From contig JAHZKW010000132.1 of NCBI GenBank assembly GCA_022600175.1, positions 1 through 34,816 on the forward strand: a stretch of DNA of 34,816 nucleotides. Direction: 5' to 3'. Within the stretch, counting starts at the first letter, position 1, and each line of letters opens with the position of its first letter. This DNA comes from Campylobacterota bacterium (GTDB lineage Bacteria > Campylobacterota > Campylobacteria > Campylobacterales > QNZT01). Of the stretch, positions 17,530 through 25,178 are shown in pieces. Position numbers and translations under genes: made by a program. The notes beneath the pieces were generated by a model. It did not search any database. It was not told where the DNA came from and saw nothing but the letters and a program-made list of their open reading frames with translations.

Positions 17530-17535
17530 TATAAT
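17530..17535 (+). promoter_or_regulatory. Putative -10 box for tRNA-Phe
   Basis: TATAAT 16 bases before the first base of the tRNA; TTGAAT at 17509-17514 may be a -35 box but the 15-base spacer is short and it overlaps the murD stop. Confidence 0.5.
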
Positions 17536-17551
17536 ATCATTTCCTTTTTAA

Positions 17552-17627
17552 GGCTGGATAGCTCAGTCGGTAGAGCAGGTGACTGAAAATCACCGTGTCG
17601 GCGGTTCGATTCCGTCTCCCGCCACCA
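17552..17627 (+). tRNA. tRNA-Phe (anticodon GAA)
   Basis: A 76-base cloverleaf with encoded CCA. D stem GCTC/GAGC, anticodon stem GGTGA/TCACC with loop CTGAAAA (anticodon GAA), T stem GGCGG/CCGTC (one G-U pair) with loop TTCGATT, discriminator A. The acceptor arms are GGCTGGA and TCCCGCC: six pairs form, but position 4 (T) faces position 69 (C), a mismatch. All other conserved positions look normal. It is read with its own -10 box between murD and thiD. Confidence 0.95.
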
Positions 17628-17789
17628 CTTAAAAAGGAACTTTTCCTCATTTATCTAAATTTCATATCTATTTCAACTCAGTTAACACTATTTCACTACA
17701 AAAATACAAAAAGTCAATATATAATAAACATATTATTTATACGTTATATAGATAAACTATCTTGACAAAGAATGCCTAAAGGAATAATT

Positions 17790-18596
17790 ATGAAGAGTAA
17801 AAAAGTTGTACTTACCATTGCAGGGTCAGACAGTAGTGGCGGTGCTGGTATACAAGCTGATCTCAAAACATTTGAAGCATTTAATCTCTTTGGCACCAGT
17901 GCTATTACAGTATTAACTGCACAAAATACAACAGGGGTTACAGCTATAGAACCTCTAAATGTCTCTTTTATCCAAGCACAAATCAAAGCGGTATTTGATG
18001 ACTTCGATGTCGCCGCAGTGAAAGTAGGTATGCTCTTTGACACACCTATTATTAAAGCAGTTGAAGAGGTTATTAAAAACTTACAAATACCTATTGTAAT
18101 TGATCCCGTCTTTATCTCTAAAGCGGGTTCACTTCTACTAAAAGATGAAGCCATTTTGGCACTTAAATCACTCTGCACATATGCCACTGTTATTACACCT
18201 AATAACTATGAAGCCCATGGACTCTTTGGCTATAAATTTGCGGACAATGATACAATGACAGAAATTTATGACTTTCCCACACCAATATTGATCAAAAACC
18301 ATACATTGCAAAAAGAGGATACAACTTACAGCATAGACCAACTCTTTTTTGGACGTACAAAAAAAGTTTTTACTTCACAAAAAGTAGAAACCAGCAACTT
18401 ACATGGTACAGGATGTTCATTCTCTAGTGCTATTACTGCAAATCTTGCACTTGGCCACTCCCTCGAAACGGCTATTGAGATTGCAAAAGTATTTATCTAT
18501 CAAAGTCTTCTTACTGCACCTAAAATTGGTCATGGTAATGGACCATTAAACCATAAAGCAGGTGGTGAATATATTGCCAAAAAATATAAAAGTTAA
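17790..18596 (+). CDS. thiD: Bifunctional hydroxymethylpyrimidine kinase/phosphomethylpyrimidine kinase
   Basis: A 268-residue ribokinase-fold enzyme that phosphorylates HMP and HMP-P for thiamine synthesis. Seen: [18 protein letters not shown] (the substrate/phosphate loop), [23 protein letters not shown] and the ATP-binding/catalytic [17 protein letters not shown] (GTGCS). AAAGG at 17778-17782 has a 7-base spacing to ATG 17790, so that start is preferred to the in-frame ATG at 17772, which precedes the ribosome-binding site. A TATAAT at 17720-17725 gives a leader of about 60 bases. I looked for a TPP riboswitch in the upstream gap and see no THI-box features. No other thiamine gene is nearby. 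Confidence 0.95.
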   Translation: MKSKKVVLTIAGSDSSGGAGIQADLKTFEAFNLFGTSAITVLTAQNTTGVTAIEPLNVSFIQAQIKAVFDDFDVAAVKVGMLFDTPIIKAVEEVIKNLQIPIVIDPVFISKAGSLLLKDEAILALKSLCTYATVITPNNYEAHGLFGYKFADNDTMTEIYDFPTPILIKNHTLQKEDTTYSIDQLFFGRTKKVFTSQKVETSNLHGTGCSFSSAITANLALGHSLETAIEIAKVFIYQSLLTAPKIGHGNGPLNHKAGGEYIAKKYKS

Positions 18597-18658
18597 CCCA
18601 TTTTGTACAAAAATAGATCACAATTTATGTTACACTTATTAAAACTTCAGGAGAAGAT

Positions 18659-19906
18659 GTGAAAAGTATTCAAACACACTTTTATAAAGCAATCTTTATC
18701 TCCTTTTTTGCTGTGATCTTAAACTTTGGTCTCAAAATTTATCTTTCAAAACTAATTGAAAAAGAGACATTAGCACTTTTTTATACGGCTATTGATATCT
18801 TTTCGTTTTCACTATTAATTCTGATCGGATTTCGTTCATCTATGGTGGTTGCTTACACAAAAACTAAAGATGATGAAAAAATTCTCAATATCTTTCGATA
18901 CTTCATCTTAATCCTTATGGTCATTGCGTGGGGTGCGGTCATTCCCTATATCAAACATAAAATGAATCTTGACATACACTACTGGTATCTTGTATTTACC
19001 ATACTCTCAATGAGCCTCTATGCCTATTTAAGTAATCAACTTGCAATGTATCGACTCTTCTCTCTTATCAATCGCAGTAGCTTTTTAGAGCCTCTTTTTT
19101 CAATCGCTTGGTTTCTTATTGCTTATTATCTTGCAAAAACGGAAGGTATCCATGCACTCTTTATCATGACAGTCATGAGTTCTTTAAGTCTTTCTCTCTA
19201 TATCTGGATTGCAAAGTATCAAAAACAAAAAGAACCGTTCTTTAAACCTGTTATTTTAGATAAAGAGATGAAACTCTTTTTAAAAAATGCACTCATCTCT
19301 ACAGTCGAGTTTGGCTCAGGTATCATGATGATCTATCTCGCAGTCTTTTTTATGATGCGCTACTATTCAGTAGATGAATTAGGAGATTTTCAAGTCGTAA
19401 CAAAACCAATATTGATGTACATGATCACGCTCTTTGTCTTTCCTGTTTTTCGATTTTTATTACCAGAATTAAACAAACTCATACATGATAAAGCTTATGA
19501 TGAAATTTTTGCACTAAAAAGATGGTTCTACAAATTCTCATTTATCGTCAGTGCACTCTTTGTCATCTTCATACTTTTATGGGGCTTTGAAGGTATAAGC
19601 TTTTTATTTCCAGCCACTTATCAAGGTGCTTATCTCTACTTAACGCATCTGAGTTTCTTTTTTGTTTTTATCATGTTAAATGCCTACCAAATCTCTTTTA
19701 TCAAAGCCAGTGGCGCTTTTACTACGGCACTATTGATTCGATTAAGCGGTATCGGGTTTTTTATCATAGCATTTTATATCACACGTCTTTTTTCTGAAAA
19801 CTCTGTATCGGTAGTATTTGGACTAGCTATCGCTTATATGGGGATGTTTCTTAGCTCTTGGATCTGGGAAAGAGCTATTTTAAAAAAGCTACTAAAGCAA
19901 GTGTAA
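18659..19906 (+). CDS. Polysaccharide flippase-like membrane protein (Wzx/MATE-like)
   Basis: A 415-residue, very hydrophobic protein with about 12 predicted membrane segments and few soluble loops, resembling the MOP flippase superfamily (Wzx-type polysaccharide exporters). Typical traits are the N-terminal helix followed by the conserved-type YLSKLIEKETLALFY stretch and repeated helix pairs joined by short basic loops. I cannot name its substrate. The start is GTG (18659) preceded by AGGAGA. It faces the gene at 19927-21522, which encodes a probable glycan enzyme, and the two share a terminator, so a role in moving a lipid-linked glycan is a reasonable inference. Identification rests on topology and general resemblance only. 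Confidence 0.7.
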   Translation: MKSIQTHFYKAIFISFFAVILNFGLKIYLSKLIEKETLALFYTAIDIFSFSLLILIGFRSSMVVAYTKTKDDEKILNIFRYFILILMVIAWGAVIPYIKHKMNLDIHYWYLVFTILSMSLYAYLSNQLAMYRLFSLINRSSFLEPLFSIAWFLIAYYLAKTEGIHALFIMTVMSSLSLSLYIWIAKYQKQKEPFFKPVILDKEMKLFLKNALISTVEFGSGIMMIYLAVFFMMRYYSVDELGDFQVVTKPILMYMITLFVFPVFRFLLPELNKLIHDKAYDEIFALKRWFYKFSFIVSALFVIFILLWGFEGISFLFPATYQGAYLYLTHLSFFFVFIMLNAYQISFIKASGAFTTALLIRLSGIGFFIIAFYITRLFSENSVSVVFGLAIAYMGMFLSSWIWERAILKKLLKQV

Positions 19907-19929
19907 TAAAGGGTTTTTAACCTTTATTA
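19904..19929. terminator. Bidirectional terminator between the convergent flippase and GINT1-like genes
   Basis: TAATAAAGG and CCTTTATTA form a perfect 9-bp stem with an 8-base loop. The plus-strand gene's stop is the first three bases of one arm and the minus-strand gene's stop is in the other arm. Loop and flanks are T/A-rich on both strands. Confidence 0.65.
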
Positions 19930-21522
19930 TCTACTTTTAATTGCATCAATCACTGTTAATGTATCTGAACTATTCAAAGTATGTACCGCAACTAAATCTT
20001 TGGAGAATTCTGCTGTAATTTCACCTTTAACAGACTCTTTATAGACATTTTCATTAAGTACTTCAACTTCATTGATCACTATTTTCCGCCCATAAATACC
20101 ACTACAATCTTGTGCTGGACGATACAGTTTTCCCTCTTTTTCAATTAAATTACCCGCTGGTCTAGCAGTCAAAGCATCTGCAACAACTGGATTTTGTGTA
20201 TGTGGGATCCAGTCATCGGTTAAGAAATCGCTACAATAATAGAGATAGAGTTCATCATTCATAGAGAAGTCCTCTTTGGGTGCTTGGGCTACAAACATCC
20301 ACCATTTTCCCTCATAAAAATAAAGTGTTGCATCCACCGCAGAGACATCGCTCAATAGTGTTTTCTTCTTCTCCCATTTTGTTGGAAACTCTACAGCTTC
20401 AAAAAGATCCACACTCCCATTTTCATAAGACTCTGGAATCATATAGTAGACATCTTTATGTTTAAAAACATTAGGATATGAGAGATGGTAAGGTTGCTCC
20501 ATCACCATCTTTGGCTCTTTAAACTTACCACTACGTGCATCATATTCACATACTTTAAGATACCCTTTTGCAGTCGCATAATCAAGCTCTTCAAAAAAGA
20601 GATAACTTTTCTCTCCCTCATCAACCACAAAGGGGTCAGCAATAAAATAATTTTCACTTGGCGCATAAAGTCTTTTGTACTCATCAAGATTTGAATTGAT
20701 CTCACCCTCTTTAGTCTCACTATAGAGAATCAACCAACGATCCATTGGGAAAAATTTACGCAGACTAAATTGAGTATATTTCTTAAGCAGTTGACATCCT
20801 GCAACAAGCATTTGACCATTTGTCGGTGGTGTTAACAAGGCATCATCACTAAACCCAAACTGTAAATCAAAGAATTTTTTGCGCTCACTACTCTTAGTAT
20901 GATCAAAAGCAACCATTGATTTTTTATCTTCAAAATAGAGATCTCCTAAAGTGGCTAATTTTTTAAGATTTCTCACCATCATCATGTGTGATCGCCAAGA
21001 GACCAAATCTCTATTCTTCACCATTGATTTTCTCTCTGTCATCGTTCTAAAAGTATCTAACATATACCCTTTATCAAATCCATACCCACGTTGTTGAAGG
21101 GAAACTTCCGTATAGGGGTCATTATTGATCACTTCCCAATACCCCTCAGGAAGTGTTTTATAGCAATACTCCCAAAGGCCATATTTTGCTGTAGAAACAT
21201 AACTAGTACGTGAAGTGGTCAAGTTTAAAATAACATCGAGTTCATCTTCTAAGATCTCGCTATCAACGCTATTGACCATCTCTTCTATCGACTCTAACCC
21301 AAGATACTTAGTCCCTCGACCAAAAAGCTTCGCATCTACTTTATTAAAAAGCCGATATAAAAAATATTGGCTCTCATGATTTTGCGCTTCATCAATCTTG
21401 TCACACATAATAAATTTAGAAATCGCACAAAAATCTGATTTTTGCAACTCATGTAAAATCTCTACTTTAAACTTCTCTAACCTCGTATCATCGATGAGTA
21501 TACCAATCTTTAATTGTTTCAT
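19927..21522 (-). CDS. GINT1-like (glucosamine inositolphosphorylceramide transferase family) glycan protein
   Basis: A 531-residue protein with two parts. Residues 1-250 begin KIGILIDDTRLEKFKVEIL and recall formyltransferase-like/Rossmann N-terminal domains found fused in this family. Residues about 280-515 look like a five-bladed beta-propeller: ENYFIADPFVVDEGEKSYLF, YPNVFKHKDVYYMIPES, AVDATLYFYEGKWWMF, LYYCSDFLTDDWIPH and RPAGNLIEKEGKLYRPAQD. This propeller is what databases call the GINT1 N-terminal domain, common in bacterial surface-polysaccharide loci and related in fold to glycoside hydrolases 43/62. Its reaction in bacteria is not established, so I do not assign one. It converges on the flippase-like gene, and a 59-base gap separates it from recQ upstream. 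Confidence 0.72.
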   Translation of the reverse strand: MKQLKIGILIDDTRLEKFKVEILHELQKSDFCAISKFIMCDKIDEAQNHESQYFLYRLFNKVDAKLFGRGTKYLGLESIEEMVNSVDSEILEDELDVILNLTTSRTSYVSTAKYGLWEYCYKTLPEGYWEVINNDPYTEVSLQQRGYGFDKGYMLDTFRTMTERKSMVKNRDLVSWRSHMMMVRNLKKLATLGDLYFEDKKSMVAFDHTKSSERKKFFDLQFGFSDDALLTPPTNGQMLVAGCQLLKKYTQFSLRKFFPMDRWLILYSETKEGEINSNLDEYKRLYAPSENYFIADPFVVDEGEKSYLFFEELDYATAKGYLKVCEYDARSGKFKEPKMVMEQPYHLSYPNVFKHKDVYYMIPESYENGSVDLFEAVEFPTKWEKKKTLLSDVSAVDATLYFYEGKWWMFVAQAPKEDFSMNDELYLYYCSDFLTDDWIPHTQNPVVADALTARPAGNLIEKEGKLYRPAQDCSGIYGRKIVINEVEVLNENVYKESVKGEITAEFSKDLVAVHTLNSSDTLTVIDAIKSR

Positions 21523-21581
21523 GTAGTATTATTCCTATTAGCTTTTGATCAATATCGTCATGATTGTACATCTGTTTATCT

Positions 21582-23366
21582 TTATTTACTTTGGCTAAGC
21601 TCCTTTGAACGCTCTAAAAATGCTTCACCATAACGTTCATACTTCACCTCACCAATACCATGTACTTCAAGCATCTCTTCCTTATCTTGGGGTAATCTCT
21701 GAGATAACTCTAGCAAAGTCTTATCGCTAAAGACCATATATGCAGGTATCTGATGCTCTGTTGCAATCTCAATCCTTAATGTACGAAATGCCTCAAACAT
21801 TGCATCTTTAGGTGTATCATCATGAAGATAAGTTGATTTAACCATTTTCCCTATCTTATCTTCATCAATCCACACTTCTAACCCACCTGTTAAAACTTCT
21901 TTCGATTTTTCCAGTAACCGTACCGTACGATGATCACCCAGACCAATCATCTCAAGCTCAAACAGACGATCAAAAATCATCTCCCACTCTGCTTTTCCAC
22001 GCCCTTTTCCAATTCCATGTACAGAGAGCTTATGATGTTCAAATGTATGTACTTTTTCAGCCTCACTACCACGCAACACATCAATTACATGGTTTTGACC
22101 AAACTTCTGCTCCATCCGGTAGATAGCTGAGATCAACTGTTGTGCCTCTTTGGTAATCTCAATCTGTTCAACAGGGGGTTTCAGACAACTGATACAATGA
22201 TCTTCACAATCTTTCACCACATCACCAAAATAGACCCCTAAAAGTTTATGTTTACAGACACTGCTCAAAGCAAAATTGTACATTTTCTGTAATTTTTCAT
22301 AAAGCACCTCTTTGTAGGTATCACTCTCTACACTCTGCACAAGTTCACGTTTTTGCATCTCATCACTTTTGGTAAACAAAAGTAACGTTTCACTCTCTAA
22401 TCCATCACGTCCTGCACGACCAATCTCTTGATAATAGTTCTCTATTGTCTTTGGCAAAGAGGTATGCACCACAAAACGGATATTACTTTTATCAATCCCC
22501 ATACCAAAGGCAATCGTTGCGACCACAATATCGATCTTTTCGTATAAAAAGTCATGGTAAACCCGCTCTTTCTCATCAGCATCAATTCTGGCATGATAGG
22601 CTTTGGCTGAAAAATTTTTAGATTGTAAAAATGTCGCCACTTGCTCCGCTTCTTTACGTGTAAAGGTATAGACAATACCACTCTCTCCTTTATAAGCATT
22701 GAGAAAATTTACCAATTGTGCTCTACCATTGGAGATACGTTTTTCACTATTTATTTTAAGATTTTGACGAAATACACTACCACGCAAAGAGACAGGATCT
22801 TTTAACTGCAATGCTTTATGGATATCATCCGCTACTTTAGGAGTGGCAGTTGCTGTAAATGCAGCGATAGGAACTTGTGGAAAGTGGGCTTTTAAGAGGT
22901 GTAGTTTTCGATAATCAGCCCTAAACTCATGCCCCCACTCACTCACACAATGTGCCTCATCAATCACAAAAAAGTTGATCTTTAAAGTATTTAAAAATGT
23001 TAAAAAGTTAGGACTTACTAAGCGTTCAGGACTCACATAAAGCAGTTTTACACTACCTGACTTTAACTCTTGAAAAACTTTTACACGCTCTTCTTGTGTC
23101 ATATCAGAGTGAATCGTTCTGGCTTCTATACCATTTTCACTCAACCCTCTAACCTGATCTTGCATCAATGCAATCAGTGGAGAAACAACAATACTCACCC
23201 CATCCATCATAAGTGCAGGTAATTGATAACAAAGAGATTTTCCACCACCCGTAGGGAGGATCATCAAAAGGTCTTGGCCTGAAACTATCGCATCTACTGC
23301 TTCTTCTTGAAATTGACGAAACGCGCTATGTCCAAAAATTTTTTCTAATATTTCATGTTTTTTCAT
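21582..23366 (-). CDS. recQ: ATP-dependent DNA helicase RecQ
   Basis: A 594-residue 3'-5' helicase of recombination and repair. Walker A is TGGGKS (39-44), Walker B DEAH (136-139) within VIDEAHCVSEWGHEFR, the RecQ-specific aromatic-rich loop. VATIAFGMGIDKSNIRFVVH and YYQEIGRAGRDG are the second helicase lobe. Four Cys follow (in CKHKLLG, KDCEDHC and ISC), the RQC zinc site, then a winged helix (VHGIGKGRGKAEWEMIF) and an HRDC domain (about 515-590, ending EEMLEVHGIGEVKYERYG). Domain order and length are standard. It is transcribed alone and diverges from the thioredoxin-fold operon at 23463. Confidence 0.96.
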   Translation of the reverse strand: MKKHEILEKIFGHSAFRQFQEEAVDAIVSGQDLLMILPTGGGKSLCYQLPALMMDGVSIVVSPLIALMQDQVRGLSENGIEARTIHSDMTQEERVKVFQELKSGSVKLLYVSPERLVSPNFLTFLNTLKINFFVIDEAHCVSEWGHEFRADYRKLHLLKAHFPQVPIAAFTATATPKVADDIHKALQLKDPVSLRGSVFRQNLKINSEKRISNGRAQLVNFLNAYKGESGIVYTFTRKEAEQVATFLQSKNFSAKAYHARIDADEKERVYHDFLYEKIDIVVATIAFGMGIDKSNIRFVVHTSLPKTIENYYQEIGRAGRDGLESETLLLFTKSDEMQKRELVQSVESDTYKEVLYEKLQKMYNFALSSVCKHKLLGVYFGDVVKDCEDHCISCLKPPVEQIEITKEAQQLISAIYRMEQKFGQNHVIDVLRGSEAEKVHTFEHHKLSVHGIGKGRGKAEWEMIFDRLFELEMIGLGDHRTVRLLEKSKEVLTGGLEVWIDEDKIGKMVKSTYLHDDTPKDAMFEAFRTLRIEIATEHQIPAYMVFSDKTLLELSQRLPQDKEEMLEVHGIGEVKYERYGEAFLERSKELSQSK

Positions 23367-23435
23367 TAAACCATCATAACAAAAAAGGTGTAAAAGGTTA
23401 AATTATATTTCATTCTGAAATTTACAAAGATCTGG

Positions 23436-23441
23436 TATAAT
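23436..23441 (+). promoter_or_regulatory. Putative -10 box for the thioredoxin-fold/rhodanese operon
   Basis: TATAAT on the plus strand 21 bases before ATG 23463; an AAAGGA ribosome-binding site lies between. No other promoter-like site is apparent before the following three tightly packed genes. Confidence 0.5.
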
Positions 23442-23462
23442 ATTTTCTTATAAAGGATTATC

Positions 23463-23930
23463 ATGCGTCTATTTTTATTTGTCACACTTTTAATGGGTTC
23501 TCTTTATGCAAACCATGTACGTTATACCACAAACTATGACTTAGCACTTAAACATGGTATCAACAAAGATAAGATCGTCATAGTGATGATCGCACTTAGA
23601 GGATGTCCTGTCTGTGAATTTATGACCGATCGTGTATTTGAAAATAAAGAGATTGTAAACTACCTTCATACGCACTACATCACTGTTATCAAATATCTCC
23701 ATAGAGATAAAATCCCTAAACGATTTAAAACTGAACATACTCCAACATTTTTCTTTATCGATCCACATACCCAAAAACCGATACGAAAAAGAAAATTTGG
23801 AGGATCAACAGAAGAGAAATTTCTTGAAGTAATTCAAGATGTAAAAGAGCTTTATGATTCACAAAGATTACACAATCAATTAGATACAATAGACGCGCAA
23901 GAAATCAATAGTACAAAAGGAACTCTATGA
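23463..23930 (+). CDS. Secreted thioredoxin-fold protein 1 of a tandem triplet (CPVC)
   Basis: A 155-residue protein with a signal peptide (about 1-16, ending SLYA) and a thioredoxin_7/DUF255-like fold. The redox motif is CPVC (Cys48, Cys51) followed by EFM, the cis-proline loop is HTPTFFFIDPHTQK and the C-terminal helix region starts FGGSTEEKFLEV. It belongs to the same family as the next two proteins: all share NY-x2-AL near the N-terminus, CPxC-x2-M, PTF-x-FIDP-x-T and a GG loop before a FLE/FLA-type helix. It has a longer, polar C-terminal tail than the others. Probable periplasmic thiol-disulphide or sulphur-handling role, by inference. Its stop overlaps the next start by 4 bases (ATGA). 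Confidence 0.82.
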   Translation: MRLFLFVTLLMGSLYANHVRYTTNYDLALKHGINKDKIVIVMIALRGCPVCEFMTDRVFENKEIVNYLHTHYITVIKYLHRDKIPKRFKTEHTPTFFFIDPHTQKPIRKRKFGGSTEEKFLEVIQDVKELYDSQRLHNQLDTIDAQEINSTKGTL

Positions 23931-24367
23931 AAAAAGCGCTTTTATGTCTAGTACTTATCAGCACATTTTTAACGGCCAACACACTAAAGACTAATCACAA
24001 CTATAAAGAAGCCCTGACACTGGCAAAAGAAGAGAATAAACTCATTCTTTTTATGGCAAGTATTGAAAGTTGTCCTGTCTGCGATTATATGAAAGATATC
24101 GTATTAGAGCGTGAACAAATCATCAGTTATCTCAACCAAAACTATATTGTTGTAATCAAAGATATTGAAAAAGAACACTACCCTATACGTTTTGTAACTA
24201 TTGATGTACCTACTTTCTCTTTTATAGATCCACATACACACAAAGAGGTACATACTAAAAAAATAGGCGGTGCAAAACCTGAAAAGTTTTTAGAAATTCT
24301 TACCCTTGCTAAAGAGGGTGAAAATAATCAGACCATTACCTCTATCAAGGAAACCCATGTTCAATAA
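23927..24367 (+). CDS. Secreted thioredoxin-fold protein 2 of a tandem triplet (CPVC)
   Basis: A 146-residue paralogue of its two neighbours, with a signal peptide (about 1-17, ending FLTA). CPVC is Cys49-Cys52 (ESCPVCDYM); the cis-Pro loop is DVPTFSFIDPHTHK, and IGGAKPEKFLE is nearly identical to the equivalent stretch of the third copy. It starts within the stop of copy 1 and ends 11 bases after the start of copy 3, so the three are certainly co-transcribed and probably translationally coupled. Redox substrate unknown. The acidic residue after CPVC and the Met two residues later resemble SoxW/thioredoxin-like proteins of sulphur oxidisers, which is suggestive only. Confidence 0.82.
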   Translation: MKKALLCLVLISTFLTANTLKTNHNYKEALTLAKEENKLILFMASIESCPVCDYMKDIVLEREQIISYLNQNYIVVIKDIEKEHYPIRFVTIDVPTFSFIDPHTHKEVHTKKIGGAKPEKFLEILTLAKEGENNQTITSIKETHVQ

Positions 24368-24761
24368 ATTTATTATCACACTTAGCATTTTTACTAGCAC
24401 ACTTTTTGCGGTAGATTTTGACTTTTTTACTGATTATGAAAAAGCACTGACAAAATCACAAACTGATCAAAAGATAGTAATGCTTATGATCTCCTCAAAC
24501 GAGTGCCCTATGTGTAATTATATGAAAAACACAGTCTTTGAAGCAGAGTCTGTTGTCAACTATATTGAAGCTAATTATCACTTAGTTGAAATGCAAATAG
24601 AGGAAAAGAGATATCCCGAACAATTCAAAGCATTTGCAACACCTACATTTTATTTTATCGATCCTAAAACAGAAAAGAAGATAGGACGGCAATTTATCGG
24701 TGGTGCAAAACCAAGTGAATTTTTGGCAAAATTAAAAGAGATAAAAAAGAAAAGGAAATAG
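24357..24761 (+). CDS. Secreted thioredoxin-fold protein 3 of a tandem triplet (CPMC)
   Basis: A 134-residue paralogue with a signal peptide (about 1-18, ending TLFA). Motif CPMC is Cys50-Cys53 (NECPMCNYM); cis-Pro loop ATPTFYFIDPKTEK; then FIGGAKPSEFLAKL and a short Lys-rich tail. The start at 24357 is chosen because it begins the signal peptide and has AAGGA 5 bases upstream; the in-frame ATG at 24306 would add 17 residues lying in the coding region of copy 2 and would spoil the signal. It overlaps copy 2 by 11 bases. The rhodanese gene begins 2 bases after its stop. Confidence 0.82.
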   Translation: MFNKFIITLSIFTSTLFAVDFDFFTDYEKALTKSQTDQKIVMLMISSNECPMCNYMKNTVFEAESVVNYIEANYHLVEMQIEEKRYPEQFKAFATPTFYFIDPKTEKKIGRQFIGGAKPSEFLAKLKEIKKKRK

Positions 24762-24763
24762 TA

Positions 24764-25168
24764 ATGATCAAAAAAGTTCTATTGACCCTGATAGCTTTGC
24801 AAGCATTTTTATTTGCAGAATTTCAGACAATTAGCACCAATGATATGTTAGAGCTTCAAAAAGAAGGGGCTGCAATAGTTGATATCCGAACCCCTGGAGA
24901 GTGGGAACAGACAGGAGTGATACCAGGTACAACCAAAATCATGTTCTTTGATGATCGTGGGAGTTACAATATCGAAAAATTTATGGCTGAATTTACTAAA
25001 GTAGTTAAAGATAAAAATCAGCCATTTGTACTTGTGTGTAGAACAGCAAGTAGAACAAAAGTAGTCGGTCACTTTTTAACAAATGATATGGGATATACCA
25101 AAGCAAGAGAACTAGGTGGTGGTATCATGTTTGGCTGGCTCAATGAGAATAGAAAAACTGTCAAATAG
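24764..25168 (+). CDS. Secreted single-domain rhodanese
   Basis: A 134-residue rhodanese with a signal peptide (about 1-18, ending FLFA). Domain signs: AAIVDIRTPGEWEQTGVIPG at residues 36-55 and the active-site loop CRTASRT with Cys92, which would carry a persulphide. The six-residue loop after Cys is the usual size for sulphurtransferases. Periplasmic location, with three CPxC thioredoxin-fold genes directly upstream (2-base gap), suggests that persulphide made here is reduced or passed on by them; this is inference. It is the last gene of the operon, and the gene at 25179 converges on it. Confidence 0.88.
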   Translation: MIKKVLLTLIALQAFLFAEFQTISTNDMLELQKEGAAIVDIRTPGEWEQTGVIPGTTKIMFFDDRGSYNIEKFMAEFTKVVKDKNQPFVLVCRTASRTKVVGHFLTNDMGYTKARELGGGIMFGWLNENRKTVK

Positions 25169-25178
25169 AGCTATAAAA

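Noticed and set aside
17628-17789. Possible TPP riboswitch upstream of thiD
   Set aside because: No THI-box sequence or suitable stem set is visible in this AT-rich gap.
17744-18187. 147-residue ORF antisense to thiD
   Set aside because: It mirrors the well-supported thiD codons, has no ribosome-binding site and no family resemblance.
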